From the NCBI RefSeq assembly GCF_932274485.2, contig NC_065885.2, positions 35,477,062 through 35,541,061 of the forward strand: DNA of 64,000 nucleotides, given 5' to 3'. A program made the translations under genes and the position numbers. This DNA comes from Patella vulgata. Taxonomy: Eukaryota > Mollusca > Gastropoda > Patellidae. The number at the start of each line of letters is the position of its first letter. Position 1 is the stretch's first letter. The notes below the pieces were generated by a model that was not told the DNA's origin, did not search any database, and was given only the letters and a program-made list of their open reading frames with translations. Positions 46,601 through 61,600 of this stretch are shown here, piece after piece.

Positions 46601-49600
46601 GTGCAGCTTCTGTTGGTGGAGATGTAAATCCAGAGTCCATCCTTGGTGGTGTTTTATCCAAAAAGTCCATTCCACTTGTAATAAACTGTGAACTGTATAT
46701 ATTTTCAGCTGAATGAATAAAAAACATAATCAAATACTCATTTATAATTGCGAGACTGTGATAAAGAGAGGGAGACACAGTTTTAATATTACCCAACATC
46801 AAATAGTTTATTCCTGGATGAACAGTTGATACATCTTTATTTCAATAATCATATAGGGGTCTTTATCACTTGGAGAAAAATAGAGAACCCATTAAATTCC
46901 CACATGGTTTGACAGGCAATCCTTCTCCTTATCACATGAGAATCCATGACGGACCAAACGCCCATATATATAGAGAGAGAGAGAAATGGGGTTTAACGTC
47001 CACTCGACACAAACTAGGTCATTTCGGGACTAACATACGGTTTAATTTTATTTACATAATTCGCTTGCACGTAGGTGTCTTTAGAAGTGGGAGGAAACCG
47101 GAGGACCCGGAGAAAACCCACGAGGTCGGACAGGCGACCCATATATAGACAACTTACTCACACCTAACCCATTAATTTCTAGAAGAATTATTTGAATACT
47201 GAATTTTTAAAAGATATGTACTCATACTTTTCAAGGTTCAAAATTACTATGGATCAGTTTAAAAATATAATTTTACAAAATTTCATTCCAAAACTCAGTA
47301 GCGAAAAATTTGAATAAATTTAACAATTGAATTTAAATTTTCATAAAACATCAACATAAAAAGTAAAAATGTTACCTTCAGATTTTTTAGATACAGGAGG
47401 TGAAGAAACCCCACCAATAGCAATGTGTAATTTAGGTTCATCATCATCTTCGTCATCAGATTTCTCAGCACTTCCAAAGATACCTTTAGATACAGCATGT
47501 ATTATCCTCTCAACATTACTCATTGATGCAGATGAATCATCAGAGCCATATGCCTGTGCATTAGCAGTCTCTGAAGGATGTATTTCCATGTTGACAGTAT
47601 GTAAGGGGTCTTTTGGAACTAGTTGAGTAAGATTAGGTTGGGAAACAACAATTGGTTCTTCTGGTTTTAATGTTACGGGCTGAGATTCCAGTTCATTCAC
47701 TGGTTTCTTTTTGTTCCTCAATCGTAAGCTGGTGCAAGGATTTGTATTGAATTCTTCACTTTCTTCAAATTCGTATACATTTTCTTTTGATACATTAGGC
47801 TTTTCAGGTATAAGCGATTGAGAATTCTTCCAGTCTTCAAAAGCTGTCGTTCTAAGTTTTTCTTCTGGAACATTTTGAACATTTTCATCTTTGACACTCA
47901 GATCTTTACCAAATATATTTTTCTTGGCTTCTTCTCTTTTCTTTGATTTGGAAATATCAATAATCTCCAATTTAACAACTGGGGAAACTATATCGGAATA
48001 TTTTGGTGATTTCTGACCTCGTGGCGAACTAACAGGTTTTGGTGCCATACCACTGCGTTGAGCTCTTGGAGAAGATGCAGAAGCCCTTGTCCTAGGGGAT
48101 GTCACTGGTGCTGCGACATTAGTGACTGCTCTTGGTGATGCTCCTGCTCTTGTAGTTCTAGGTGACTGTGAAGTATTTGGGACTGTTCCAGCATGGATAT
48201 CTTTATAGTTTGTAGGTTTCCGTTTTCTCGTTGGTCTCTGTTCTTTATATGAACCACAATCTGATTTTTCAGCATCTAAAGTGGGGGTTTCTAGTTCTTT
48301 TTGGAATGATTCAAATACTGAGTTCTGATTATCTTCGTCAATTACTAAAGAATCTGAATCTTCTTTCAAACTAGTTTCAAAAATCGAAATTGGATCTGTT
48401 CTTACTGGGCTGCCAAATTGAGGTCTTTCTTTCTCAGGTTGGTTATCTTTGACAGGTAACCTTTCAATGCCTGGTTTCCTTGTAATAGCGCCTCTTCCGC
48501 GACGGCTAGCCTTTCCTTTACCCCTATTTCCTCTACTCTCCCTTTGATACCTTGTGGTCCTTGATTCATCTGCATTTGAACTAAAACTATCATCTAATCC
48601 AGAAGACAAATTATTACCAGATTGGTTATGACTTCCAATGTCATTGGGTATGTTATCGGTCTCACTATTGATGTGGTCAAAATCAATTTTTAGTTCAGAT
48701 TCTGGCTCAAGCAGATCTTCCGAAATCGGATTAGGATTGACATCTGGCACAGCCATTTCTGGTGCAGTATCACTGTCATCTTTGGATCCTTTAGAACCTT
48801 TTGAGCGTCTTCTATTCATCACTGACTTAACGGGTGATTGTTTCTTTGGCTCATCAGCAGATACGCTAGCAATCGTATCTGAAAAGTTAACATCTGGAAA
48901 TACCAATTCCTCCACTGGTGGCTGGCTGTGAGATGTGGGGTCAGGAAATGATCTTTGGTTGTCTATTTCTTGCGCAGAAAAACCAAATGGGTCTGGGTCT
49001 GAACTTTCTTGGAGAAGGGATTCCACAGCTCTTGCGGCTTCATCTGATGCCTCTTGAACAGCTTTTTCTCTTTCATCACTATCAATCTCATCCATAAATG
49101 GTGTCTCTAAATCTTGAGCAGTTGAAACTTCAGCTGGGATAGAAGGCTTTAGACTGCTTTCAATATCTGGAATAATCAAACTGCCTTTCAATGGGTTAAC
49201 TGGCTTTGATGGTGTCAAAACAGGAATTTTTACTGGAGATGCACTCGATTGTAGCACAGTTAATTTAGGTGATAATATCTCTCCTTTAACTGGTACATTA
49301 TCAACAGCAGGCCTGATAGGTGACAAGCAGGTTGTTACAGATGCTTTTTGAGGAGATATTCCACTATGGTGTGGTGACTTCCCAGGAGATGATGGAATAC
49401 TCTGTGAAGATTTGTTTGGTGAAGTCACAGGTTTTGTAGAAGAAATAGGACCAGGATGTCTGGATGGTGATGTCATTGTGATGGGAGACTTTAATGGTGA
49501 AATAAGACTTGGTACTGTCTCACTTAAAGGTGACAAGCAGGACAAGCCTATTTTAGTTGGTGACATTGAATCTGTTACGTTAGAAGAACTAGCTACTTTA

Positions 49601-52600
49601 GGACTCAATTTTGTCACCGGACTAGAAGATGACGTAGCAACAGGAGAACTCTGTTCATTTTGGACTGGAGATTTAATGGCAGAACAAATATCCTTAGATA
49701 AATCTTTTGATGCATCTGCAGCAGTGTCTTCAACCATTTCTTTTACGGGTTCTTTGGCACTTTGGGCTGGTTCTGGCTTTTTATCAAACAAAATATTCTT
49801 CATTTTCTTCATATGGACAGCTTCAAAGAACTTATCAAATAAACCTTCTGGTTTCTCTGGAGGCTTAGGTGGTTCCGCAGGTGCATCACCAAGTTTGGGT
49901 GAATCAGGACACTTCTCATCTTCAGAGTCATTTAACTTTTCACCAACTGAATCAATAGCTTCCTCTGTAGTGGATTCAGACATGGTCTCATGTTTGTCTA
50001 ATTTGTCAATTTGTTCAGCAACATGTGGAAAAGATTTAACATCTAGCCTTGTTGGCAAAGAATCGTTACTTTCTGATCTATCAAAGGCATCAAAGTCAAA
50101 GGGATCAACTGGTTTGGATTTAGGCTTAGTGATAGGCTGGGATTTACTACTGGTATCCATTTTCTCTTCTATCTTTTCTTTTGTCTTTTTCTTACCCTTC
50201 TTCTTTTCTTTCTTATGATTTGAATCAGTTACTTCTAAGTCCTTATTCTTAGTGTCACACTTTTTAGTGTCCTCCTTAAGGTCTTCAAGAACACTTTTGA
50301 TTTGTGCAGTTTTCTCTCCTTTTTTATGCTTCTTTGTCTTCTTCTTCTTGATCTTTTTGGAGGACTGCCGATCCTCATTTTCTGAATCCTCATCTCGACT
50401 AGAGTATATTTCAGAAGCTGGTCCAAACTTTGAGAAGAGATTGTCTTCTTGGGCTTTTAAATCAGCACTTATTTTGGCTTTCTTGGGTTGGCTTGGTTGA
50501 TCCATTTCAGAAATATTATTGAGAATTATCATATCTGAATCTTGTGCATCCATTTTCTCTTCATCATGTTTTAACTCTTTAATAGATGTATCTATTTCTT
50601 TCACAGATTTTGAAGATTTCTTTGCATCAACTTTGTTTTTGTTTTTCTCCTGTTTCAGTCCCTTGTTCTCTGACTTAGTTTTGCCATCAGATTTATTTCT
50701 ATCATGTTTTTGGTTCTTGTCTCCATCCTTCTTTTCTGATTTTACCTTTATATCATGTTTGACATAATCTTTCATCTCAGCTTTTGTCTTGACTTTTATT
50801 TCAGATTTATTGGAATCTGACTTACTTTGTTTAGTTTCAGATAGAGAATTGTATCTACTATCATTTTTGTTGCTGTCTTCATTAACTTTTTCTTTCTTGA
50901 TTTCGCTGTCAAACAATTTATTCAAATATTCAGACTTGGGCTCCTCTACTTCTAGTATTTTATCATCTAGCTCACAGTCCTGTATGTCAATGGACTTATT
51001 AGATTTTCCATGCTTCTTCTTCTTCTTATCTGATTTAGACTTGTCCTTCGATTCAGTTTTGATATCTTTGCTTTGTTCAATTTTAGATTCTTTTGACCCT
51101 TCCAATTTGACCTCCTTCTTCAATTCCTTCTCTTCTTTGGATTTGTGGCTGTTATTTTTCTTGTCCTCATCTTTTTTGGTATCAGTTTTCTTCGAGTCTG
51201 TTTTGGGGAGTTTCTGATTTTCGAGTTTGTGACTAGAATCTCTCTTAACAAGTTCATCCTTCTTATTTTTTACACTTAGTTCACTTTTCTCCTCCTTGTG
51301 CTCACTTTTGCTATCATCACTCTTCTCCTTGTCTTCAGCTTTTGTTTTGCTAGGCTTCTTATGATCCTTAGTGGATTTCTTAGATTCAGACTTTTTATTT
51401 TTCTCCTCAAAGCTTTCAACTTTCTTAAATTCAGCTTTAGTTTTGACTGGTTCATGTTTGACTTTCTGGTCAATTTCCATAGGTGCATCAATTGATTTAG
51501 ACTTTTGTTTGATTTCCTTAGAAACATCATCTTTGTCTTTCTTTTTCTTTCCTTTCTTTTCCTTGTCACTTTTACCTGCATCTTTCTTCTCCCCTTCATC
51601 CATTGTTTCAGGTTCTGTGACACTCATTTCTGATGAAACAAATCTGTTGGTTTTGTTATCGCCTCCGTCATGTAAATCTATTTCGCTGGATTCTTCTCTG
51701 GATTTTCTCTTCTTTGCTGGAGACTTCTTGCGTTTGTTTGGAACGTATTCATCCTCTGATTCTTCAGTTTGATAGTCCATGGTTTTGTCTGACTCAGACG
51801 ATGAGTCAAATATTTTTCTATTTTTGATAGATGCAGTCTTTGGCTTTTTTTTCCTTTTAACTTTGTAAGGCATATCATCTTCATCACTGGAAAAACTATC
51901 AATAATCTTAGCCGGTCTTTTCTTCTTGGCCTTTTCTTTAGGTTTTTCATCATCACTCATGATGCCAGGAGATGTGGCACTATCTGAGTCAGACATTTCC
52001 TTACTAAAATCACTGTCATCACTTAGTCCAAAATGTTCCTTTTTTCGCTTATCTTTTACTTTTTTATTAGCTTCCTCATGTTCATCTCTCTTCCTTCCCC
52101 TTTTCACTTTATCATACATGGATATGAAGGGTAAAAGTTCTGTTGGGATCTCATACGGTATTTCAGGTTCCTTCTCTTTTACCCTTTCCTTCTCTTTTGC
52201 ATGTTTTTCGGCTCTTTCTTTTTCCTTTTTTTTCTTCTCTTTCTCTTTCTCCTTAGAACCCATCTCCTTATTTTTGTCTTCTTTCCCTTTAGATTTCCCA
52301 TCCTTTGCCTCTTTCCCACTCTTATCCTTGCTGTGACTGGAATGTTTCTTGTGATCTTTCTGGTCTTTGGATGTTTTCTCACTTTTACTATCAGTCTTGG
52401 ATTCGGTAGATTTACTAGATGTCTTATCAGATTTACTAACCTCTGATGAATCTGTTTTACCTTTTGGGGTTTTAGGGTCTTGATGTTTGACTTTCTCCTT
52501 TTTGTCCGGCTTCTTATCATCATGTTTCTTGTCCTTATCTTCATGTTTCTTGTCTTTGTCATCATGTTTCTTGTCCTTGTCCTCATGTTTCTTGTCCTTG

Positions 52601-55600
52601 TCCTCATGCTTCTTATCTTTATCTTCATGTTTCTTGTCCTTGTCCTCATGTTTCTTGTCCTTCTCCTCATGTTTCTTGTCCTTGTCATCATGCTTTTTAT
52701 CTTTATCTTCTTGCTTTTTATCTTTATCTTCATGCTTTTTATCTTTATCTTCATGCTTTTTGTCTTTATCTTCATGTTTCTTGTCCTTGTCCTCATGTTT
52801 CTTGTCCTTGTCCTCATGTTTCTTGTCCTTGTCTTCATGTTTTTTATCTTTATCTTCATGTTTTTTATCTTTATCTTCATGTTTTTTATCTTTATCTTCA
52901 TGTTTTTTGTCATCAGATTTCTTGTCTTTTTTCTTTACTTCTTGAGATTTTCCTTTATCAGAGCTGCTTGTGTGTTCTTTCTTGTCTTCCTTTGATTTAG
53001 ATGATTTAGATTTATCTTTGCTTGAAGAACCTTCTTTTTCTTTGGACGTTTTATCTTTACTGCCTGAATGATGACGACTTTTATCTTTTTCATGTTTTTT
53101 ATCAGAATCCTTTTTGTCTCCATCCTTTGATTTGGATTTTTTGTCTGGGGAAGTGTTCTTAGAATGTGCATTTTTATCATCAGTTTTTCCTTCCGTTTTC
53201 TCTTTTTTCACATGGTCCTTGTTATCTTGATGCTTCTTCAAATCTGGTTTCTTTTCATGAAATATTTCAATCTTTTTCTCAAACAAATCAAAAGAGGAAT
53301 TGTGGGAGGTTGACAATCTGGAATTTTTCTGTGGCCGATCATCTTCAGATTTGGAGCGGTTCATACTAGATGGTTTAATAATGGTTGTAGATGATATAGA
53401 TTGTGGTTCAGCTGGTGGCAGTTGGGCAGGTGCACCAAAAGTTGTCTCTGAGTTATCAACTTCTTTTTTAAGAACAGGTGGTTGAGACTTTGAATCAAAT
53501 AGGTTCTTTTCAGGTGTTCCTTGTGTAGATAATGCACTGCAGTTGGAAGATGAATCCATTCTCTTTTGCATACTTGACGTCACATCACTGTGAAAACCAA
53601 CTGGAATTTGGACACTAGCAACTGCATCAGACGGTCGGCGACTGAACAGTCCAGAAGGTTTCATAACTTCGGGTCGAACAGACTGTTGGAATCCCATTTG
53701 AGAAGTTTGGGATTTTCCAAGTCTGTCATCGTCAGTCTTAAATCTATTCATACCTGGCGACTTAGGAAAAATCTGAGGTGCAGTAATCGGTATCTCTGTG
53801 AGGTTTGTTTCTTTTTTTAAGACAGGAGGCTGTGATTTCAATGTATATTCCTTCCTATCAGCAAATGCTGGGCTGGAAGAAGAAGAAACATTATCTGTCG
53901 AGGGCATCGAGTCACTTCTAGGCGGAAGAGCAGCAAATCCCTCTGAAGACTCTTGCATTCCTAGTGGAATTTGAATACTAGCAACAAAATCGGATGGTCT
54001 TCGGTTAAATAATCCAGCTGGTTTCATAGCTTCAGGTCGAATGGGTTGTGGAAATCCCATCTGTGAACCAAAAATAGGTTGAACAGCTCCTGGGCTGTTA
54101 TTCTGCTTTGTTAATCCAGTAGATAAAGACCCATATTGAGCTGGTAAAGTCAAGAGAGAGCTACTTGTTTGGTCAACCAGGGGAGATGACGGAACTTCAG
54201 AAGCTGATGATGGTTGTGAATAAATAGGATGTTGAGAAGCCATCTGTGATGGGTTGTTACCAACTGGATACTGAACACCTGATGACAATGAATATGGTGG
54301 TGCTGATGTAGATTCTGTTTGAATGGTTGACTGCTGAGAGACAGGCAATGTAGGATTTATATTTGAAAATGTGTTACCTGGACTCAGCTGATTTCCTGGA
54401 AGACTAAACTGATTAGCCAATTGTTGTGTATGAAACTGAGGGCTTTGTGATGGATGGAATGGTGAAGAGGAGGCTGAAAATTGAGATCCCGGAGAAAGAG
54501 ACATTTGTCCTTGTTGAACAACAAGTGGGTTTGCTGCTGCCATAACTGATGTCATGTTATGTGCTAAATTGTCTGACTGGAGAGATTGTGATGGACTTTC
54601 TAACCCAGTGCTATGAGCTGGTTGAAATCTCATGCCTCCCATCTGACCCTGCCAATAACCTGCTGTAGTAGGTATTGATATCTCCTTGGCTGCTGCCTTG
54701 GTTCTAAACTGCATACCAGGTGGTGTCGATTTCCTTTCTTCCAGCCGCTGAGAATCCTGGTCAAGTATACTCCCACCCCTACGAGACAATACCATTTTCA
54801 TAATGTCTGATGGTTCACTTTTGTCTGAATTTGAAGAATTTGCAGAGTTCGTTGAAGCTTCACCACGCTTTTTAATTTTAAACTTTGTATAGATATTTGA
54901 GCTAATGGTAGGAGTAGGTGTGAGGGTTGAAGCCAAACTACTAACAGCAATAGCTGGAGGATCAGGTGCTTTATCCAATTGGGCATCCAAAAGTCTTATC
55001 CTCTCAGATATTGATAACTCCCCTGGAATCTTCGGTTCATCAATACTGCTATCCGATAAAGAATCATCTCCTTTGGCACATGTGTCTTTATTGGATTCAT
55101 CAACAGAGTTACAAGACAGTCTATTAGCATACCTTGAATCACTACCAAGTCTTTTTTCATCAAGCCTTGGGTCTGTTGGCACAACCATATCCTCTGAATT
55201 ATTTGTGTTTACATCCTGATTCACAGAATTTAAAGAATGTTTCTCACCACCTATAGGGGGGCTCATTGGAGAAGCTATATCTCCTGATTTATTAGTGTCT
55301 TGTCCAATATTAATATGTAAATGAGCACGAGAGTAGTCTGGGGGTTTAGCAAAAGCTGCACTGACAGGTTCCCTGTCAGGTGATTGAGCACTTCTACTAC
55401 ACGTTGGGGATAACAAATTGGGAACAGGGTGATCATTTGTTTCATGTTTAGAGTCTTGTACCTTTACTTTGTTCTGGATTTCATCGGTGTCACTAATTAA
55501 TTTGAGTACACTGTTAGTGTCTATACGATGAAGACGACCAGCGTATGAATCAGATTTTTTCTGATTGGAACTTTCCATTTCTTCGTCACTACTTAAAGCA

Positions 55601-58600
55601 CTACCTTTCCTACGATAAGGACGGCTTTTTACCACACTTTCCCCCTCCTTGTCATATTTACGCCTTTTGGTCTGACGAAATTCGGGAGATATTTCCTTTG
55701 GTGAATCGTCAGCATATTCTTCTGTGTCACTTTCATCACCATTAAAATTAATTTTCACAGAACTTTCAGGGGTCTTTGCACTAGGATTTTGTAATTTCCG
55801 TAACTTTTCCATTTGTCTACGGTAACTCTTAGAAGAGTCAATCTTTTTGTCCTCAGTTCGAGTTTGTTTTAAATTATCCTTTAAAAACAATGTCTTCGAC
55901 AAAGCACTTTTCTGATTTCGAGCAATAACATTTCTCACATCTTCATTAGATTCATTATCACTTGTACTTCCGCCATCCTCTAACTGTTGAAGTTTTTGTA
56001 ATAAAGCTTTCTTTTCCTGAGTTAATTTCAACAAATCTGACTCTCCCATGGATCCATTTTCAGAGTCTGGTCGACTACCTGAAGAGCCAGGTGAACTTGA
56101 TAACATAAATCCTGCCTCGGTAGGCAATAACAATTTTTCATGCTTCGCGTATTTAGCTTTTTCAAGTTTTTTATCAGTATGATAAAGTTTCTTTTCTATT
56201 CTACTACGCTCCTGAGAATTTGAAGTTTTAGTCACAAGTGAACTTATAGTAGAGTCAATTTTTCTTGGAATTTTGTAATCCGAGCGTAATGTGTCTTTAG
56301 ATAACATAGCTTCACCATATGATCTTTTACGAGTAGCACTTTTATCCTGTTTTTGAACTTCTGTGACAGGTTTACACACAACACTATGCAAACTTTTATT
56401 AACAGTTTCACCCTGAACCGGATGTTGCACAAATTCTGTTGGTTTATCTAACCGTGATTTGCGCTTATAGTCTGAGTCACCGTAATACGAACTTCGGTAC
56501 ATTGGAGGTTCTGCTTCTGTGGGTGTTGGAGGAGTAGATGATCTCCGCGGTATAGGAGTTCTACTGGGACTATGGAATGAGGATGGGGATTGACTTCGCG
56601 AACCATCATCACCATCCCCAATAACATCCAAGTCATGACAACGTCCCTTATCATTCACATATTTCCCGTGTGAATAATTCTTGTCCTCTGCACTACGACT
56701 ATGATATTTACTATCTGAATGATACGAGTTCCTTTCACTACCAGCACTATCACTATCCCTATAATGATCATAATGTTCTTTATTCCGATCATCATATCTA
56801 TCTAGCGACACATCACGAGAACGATGCGAGCGGTCGTCAAAACTTATTGACAAATGTCTTTCATCACGACGTGGGCTGCTAGTTCCTCGCTCTCTACGTT
56901 CTCTTCTACTTCTGTCATACTCTCGTAGTTCTTGCTCATAAGTGTCATCTGCTTTGTAATAATCACCACTGTTGGAATATTCATCTGAGTGACGGCTGAA
57001 AAAAAAAGTGAGGAATTGTTTTTAAATATGCTTAACAAATGAATAATATCAATCATCTCTAAGCATTCAATTTATTGAAATACTGTACTACTCCATTGTG
57101 ATGTGTTGTGCATGCAGCAAGGCATATTTACTCTGATCTGAACAACTAATTCCACTTCTAAATTCTGGAGCTCACGTCAAAACTAACAATTTTTTTTATT
57201 GTACCCTTGTCCTTATATCAAATAATGTACATTATATAAAGTAACTCAAATATTACTAAGTTAAAAAATTTCTCTTTAAAGGTATCTTGAGAAAGATGTA
57301 TTTTTGGTAATAAATATTTTCCTATTAGTTCTGATATATTTCCCAACTGATAGTCATGTATAGTATCACAATTGATGAGGCATTTATGATTTAACTCTTG
57401 CATGAATTGGTGCGTCCTGACATTTGAAATTGTCACATTATTTTTCTAGAAACTTATAAAGTCTTAAAATATATGTCTTCCACAAATAATAACTTTCATA
57501 CCTTGCCCTACGACTGGGATACTCTTCTGTAAATGTACTGGCCTCGCCTGTGCTACGAAACCTTGTACCACGACTTGATGATCGACTTCCCCTGAAAAAT
57601 GTTTGACTTCGGTTATTGGTAAAAGTTTGACTTTGGCTGTAGCTACTTCGACTGAAATGAAGAACAAGAATAATTATTTCGTGAAAAGTCCTGGAGTAAA
57701 CTTATTGAAACTGATATCAAAAATCTAAAAAACAAAAGCTTTTTATTTTATAAAAATGTACATCCTTAGTAAGGTACTCAAAAGAAGAGAAAAAAAAAAG
57801 ATAGTCTTTAAAGAAAAATTTGTAGTTTATAGTTATTTTTATAAAGGTAAACTTATAAAATATAAAGATCTAATGTTGAAGCTTTTTGACACCTGTTGCA
57901 AATTATTTTCCAAACAAAAAAAAACAAATGAATTCAGCTCATACGATTTTAGAAATAAATAAATGTACAATTTTATATGTATTTACCTGTCATCACTGAA
58001 ATTTTCATAATCACGTGACTGTGTTCTGTGAACAGTAGGACCACCACGACCTCGTTCATCCGGTCTCTCACCAGCTCGTAACTGTCCAGAAGATTCCATT
58101 TTATCAAAAAATTTATTTTGGCATTCGCGACTTGCAAAATCAATCTGAAAAAAAATTATGAATAATCAAAACCTTGTCTAAATCTAGAGATAGGTACTGG
58201 TAATATAGTCTATAAGTATAACACAATAGAGTTAAAACATAATAATAGTAATTTAACATAATATATGCGTGCATCAAATAGCCTACAACAAACATTACAG
58301 ACTGGTGTGCGTTAACAGCAGCCTTAGTTGAGATGAAGTAAAAATTATTAATCACATACCATAATTATATTTTTGTGCCACCCGTACGAAGATGGTAAAG
58401 TAAGCTTAATTACCTGTATTTTCTTGCCACCCACACTCCGATTTTTCATATCCGCCACAGCGTAAATAGCATTATCCATGTTAGTAAAATAAACAAGACT
58501 CCTGCCTTTCACACGGTCTATAACACTATAATTCACTTCTCCGTAACGACTAAACACACGTAACAAAAAATTATCACCAACATTTTCTCCTATATTGTCC

Positions 58601-61600
58601 AACCAGATACAATTAGTTGGCATGCTCTTACCAAATCCAAGCTGTAATATATAAAACATTAACAATAAGTCCACAATGAAAATAATATGGAAAAAACCCA
58701 AAACAAGTTATGTCATCAATCATGTCTGAGAAGAAACACCAGTTAGATCTATTCCAATGATAACCCAGATTTTTAAAATGTCTGTAATAGAAAACAATTA
58801 CTTTCATCTTGGTACCAATTAATTAATCTTGTGGTTGCTTATTATAGAGAGAGAACTTTCATCTGCAAGTGCAATAGTTTTTTTTTTCATTTTATGAAGC
58901 TTCTAACACATGGCTACAGTTAATCCTAAGTATGATGTCATCACATGTATGACATCATTATGTCGTTATAACAACTATAAAAACTTAAAATACTTTGATA
59001 AAATTGAGTGAATCCATTTTTCCTGACTGTTCATCAATTAATTAAAATCAAAAATATAAATTGATTAATTCTGAAGAGAAATGAAACATCTGCAACAGCC
59101 ATTATTCCCCCATGCAGACAAATTAAAAATTAACTCTAAACAAAACCTAATTTGAACAAAAAACTCAGCAAATAAATCTTGCATGATATTCTCTTACTAA
59201 TCTGATGACTCAAGAGTACTGAGAAATCTGTTGATTTACAGAAACATGAGAATCAAAAACAAAAAAGTATATAAAGAGGGAGGGAACCCTTATCATCATG
59301 CCATTCATTGCAAAAGTTCAGGCTCCTTAACACTACTTAACCAAAGATAAACCGGTTGCCCGTCTGGCAATGATGGCAAGAAGTACTATTAAATTGTAAA
59401 CAATAAACTAATGATAGATGTATCATACCAGCTAATCTGGTCTCCAGTCTTTTGAAATACTAGCAACCCCATGACACTTTATTAATTTGTCATATTTTCA
59501 GAGACTGGACCGAGCAAAGTGAAAACAAACTTTGGCTGAATTTTTCAAGTCGGACATTTCAAACTGGTCCCTCACTGATGTGACTAAATGATTCAAGCCA
59601 GTGAACAACATGCCTTCAGTCAGCAGTACAAAAAAAACAATGTGCAAAAGGTACAGTTCTTATCCCGATTCGTCTTCATAAGACAATTCGGAGCAGAACA
59701 GTAGGATGTTAAACCCCATTTCATTTATTTCTTATCCCGATATTATATGCTAGAATTTAAAAACGGAACAAAAAATAGAACTAAACAAAGTGTTGATACT
59801 ATAAGAAGGACTTGTACATGTATCTACCTACCAGCACAGAATTTTACATAGGAAATTCAGAGAAATGTGGCCATTGGCCATGTACAGGGAGAAGAGCATG
59901 TTTATCACAGGTAATCAATCTACACCTTGTTGCTATGGTACCTATTATTTATAATTATAACTTTATTCAGAAAAGATAATGGCCTATTTCACACTAATGA
60001 AATACAATTAACATAAATGAGTCACATATCAGTTTCAATTTTTGATCATTGCTTGATGATTTTTAATTATGTGTGTAGGAATATAATTGATTCTTACCTT
60101 GATTTTATTGGCACCTATATGTTCTCCCTCCATTGATCGTAAAGATTTAACAACACTAAGTATATCAGCATACTGAACAAAAGCATAAGCTGAGGCGGCT
60201 CCCTGTCTCTTGATGTCTACATCCTGAAATACATACATATATATAAAAAAGAGTTCACTGATATATTCCGATCCTAACAAATACACTATACAGGAACAAA
60301 CATGTAGATTTGATTGCATGTATAATCCCAGATTATTGTAGTGCCATATGGTCAAATCTATTTGAATTTTAGTATTTCAGGGTATTAATAAATAAATAGC
60401 CACTCTCATTCCATGTATATTTTTAAAATTCCAGAATTTAAAAATTGGGAACATAAAGACTTTGAGATAAGCAACTACATATTTTGGGGTATCCTTTGTT
60501 TTCTTAATTTATGATAAGAGGTGGGAATGAAGGGTGTATATTTTATAATTCCACAAAGTTTAATCTAAAAAATATTTCTGAAAACTTGATAGGTCTATTA
60601 CATGTATTTGTCCTGATTGCTATAGGCAGAGTTAATAAGGAGTAGTGCAACAACAATACAATTTTTATTCAATTTAAAGGGGCTACTTACAATGATTTCA
60701 CCAAAGGGTTTAAATTTATCCACAAGTTCTTGGATTGATGTGTCTTTCTCCAGGTTTCCCACAAAAAGTGTTCGTGTAGATTTTGGATGATACTCATCTA
60801 ACTCGGTTTCTATTGGACGGAAATCGGCATCATCTACTTCTATAAAAAAATAAGAAACAACGTTATGTACATAGGACATACATTTTGAAACTAACATGGT
60901 CATTTTTTTTATGATGGATGAAATTATCACTAAAAGCCTGTTAAAAATAAAGTGAGAATATTGTTGATATTGTGATTTTATACGAAAATATTGAGGTAAG
61001 ACTTGTACTCACCTATACCTTCATGTGGTATAACATGTATTTTAGTACCAAAAAACATTTTATCTTGGGAAGCTTCCATAGCCTTGGATGCATCTTCAGG
61101 TCTACAAAGGAATAAACAGTTTTAATATAAGAAACTAGTCTTACTATAATCCCAGTTGCATTAAACTTATATTCCTTGGACATCTCAGGTTCTACATTGT
61201 AACTTATATATTAATTAATCAGGAGATCGAAATTACAATGGAGAATATATTGGTTAAAACAATAAACATTATGAATTATTTGTAGGGATGTTCTTTCTGT
61301 TGAAAATCTATTAGTACAGACATTATTGCTTATGTATCATTGCACACAAGTCTTATGATTAAGCAAGTAGCAATTCTATGGAGATATGGCCTGTGTGTAA
61401 CCTTTAATCATCCTGCTCCAGTTTGTATACCTTCATATTGTGAGATCTAGTGGTTAAAGGATAGGGCTTGTTTGACATTTTATTTATTATCAGCCTACTA
61501 TTGTCTATAATTTTATTTTCCATTCAAAATAAATGAACTTTTTAAAATTCAGGGAATACATCTTTAAAAAGGGGGATATTTTCTGGTTTTCACTCAATGC

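Noticed and set aside
49412-50218. 268-codon open frame on the plus strand
   Set aside because: It is fully antisense to the SPEN giant exon. Its open state follows from the Lys/Asp/Ser-rich codons of the sense strand, and it has no splice or domain support.
52487-52945. Plus-strand frame with repeated SSCFLSL units
   Set aside because: It is the antisense reading of the KKHEDKD array, not a separate cysteine-rich protein.
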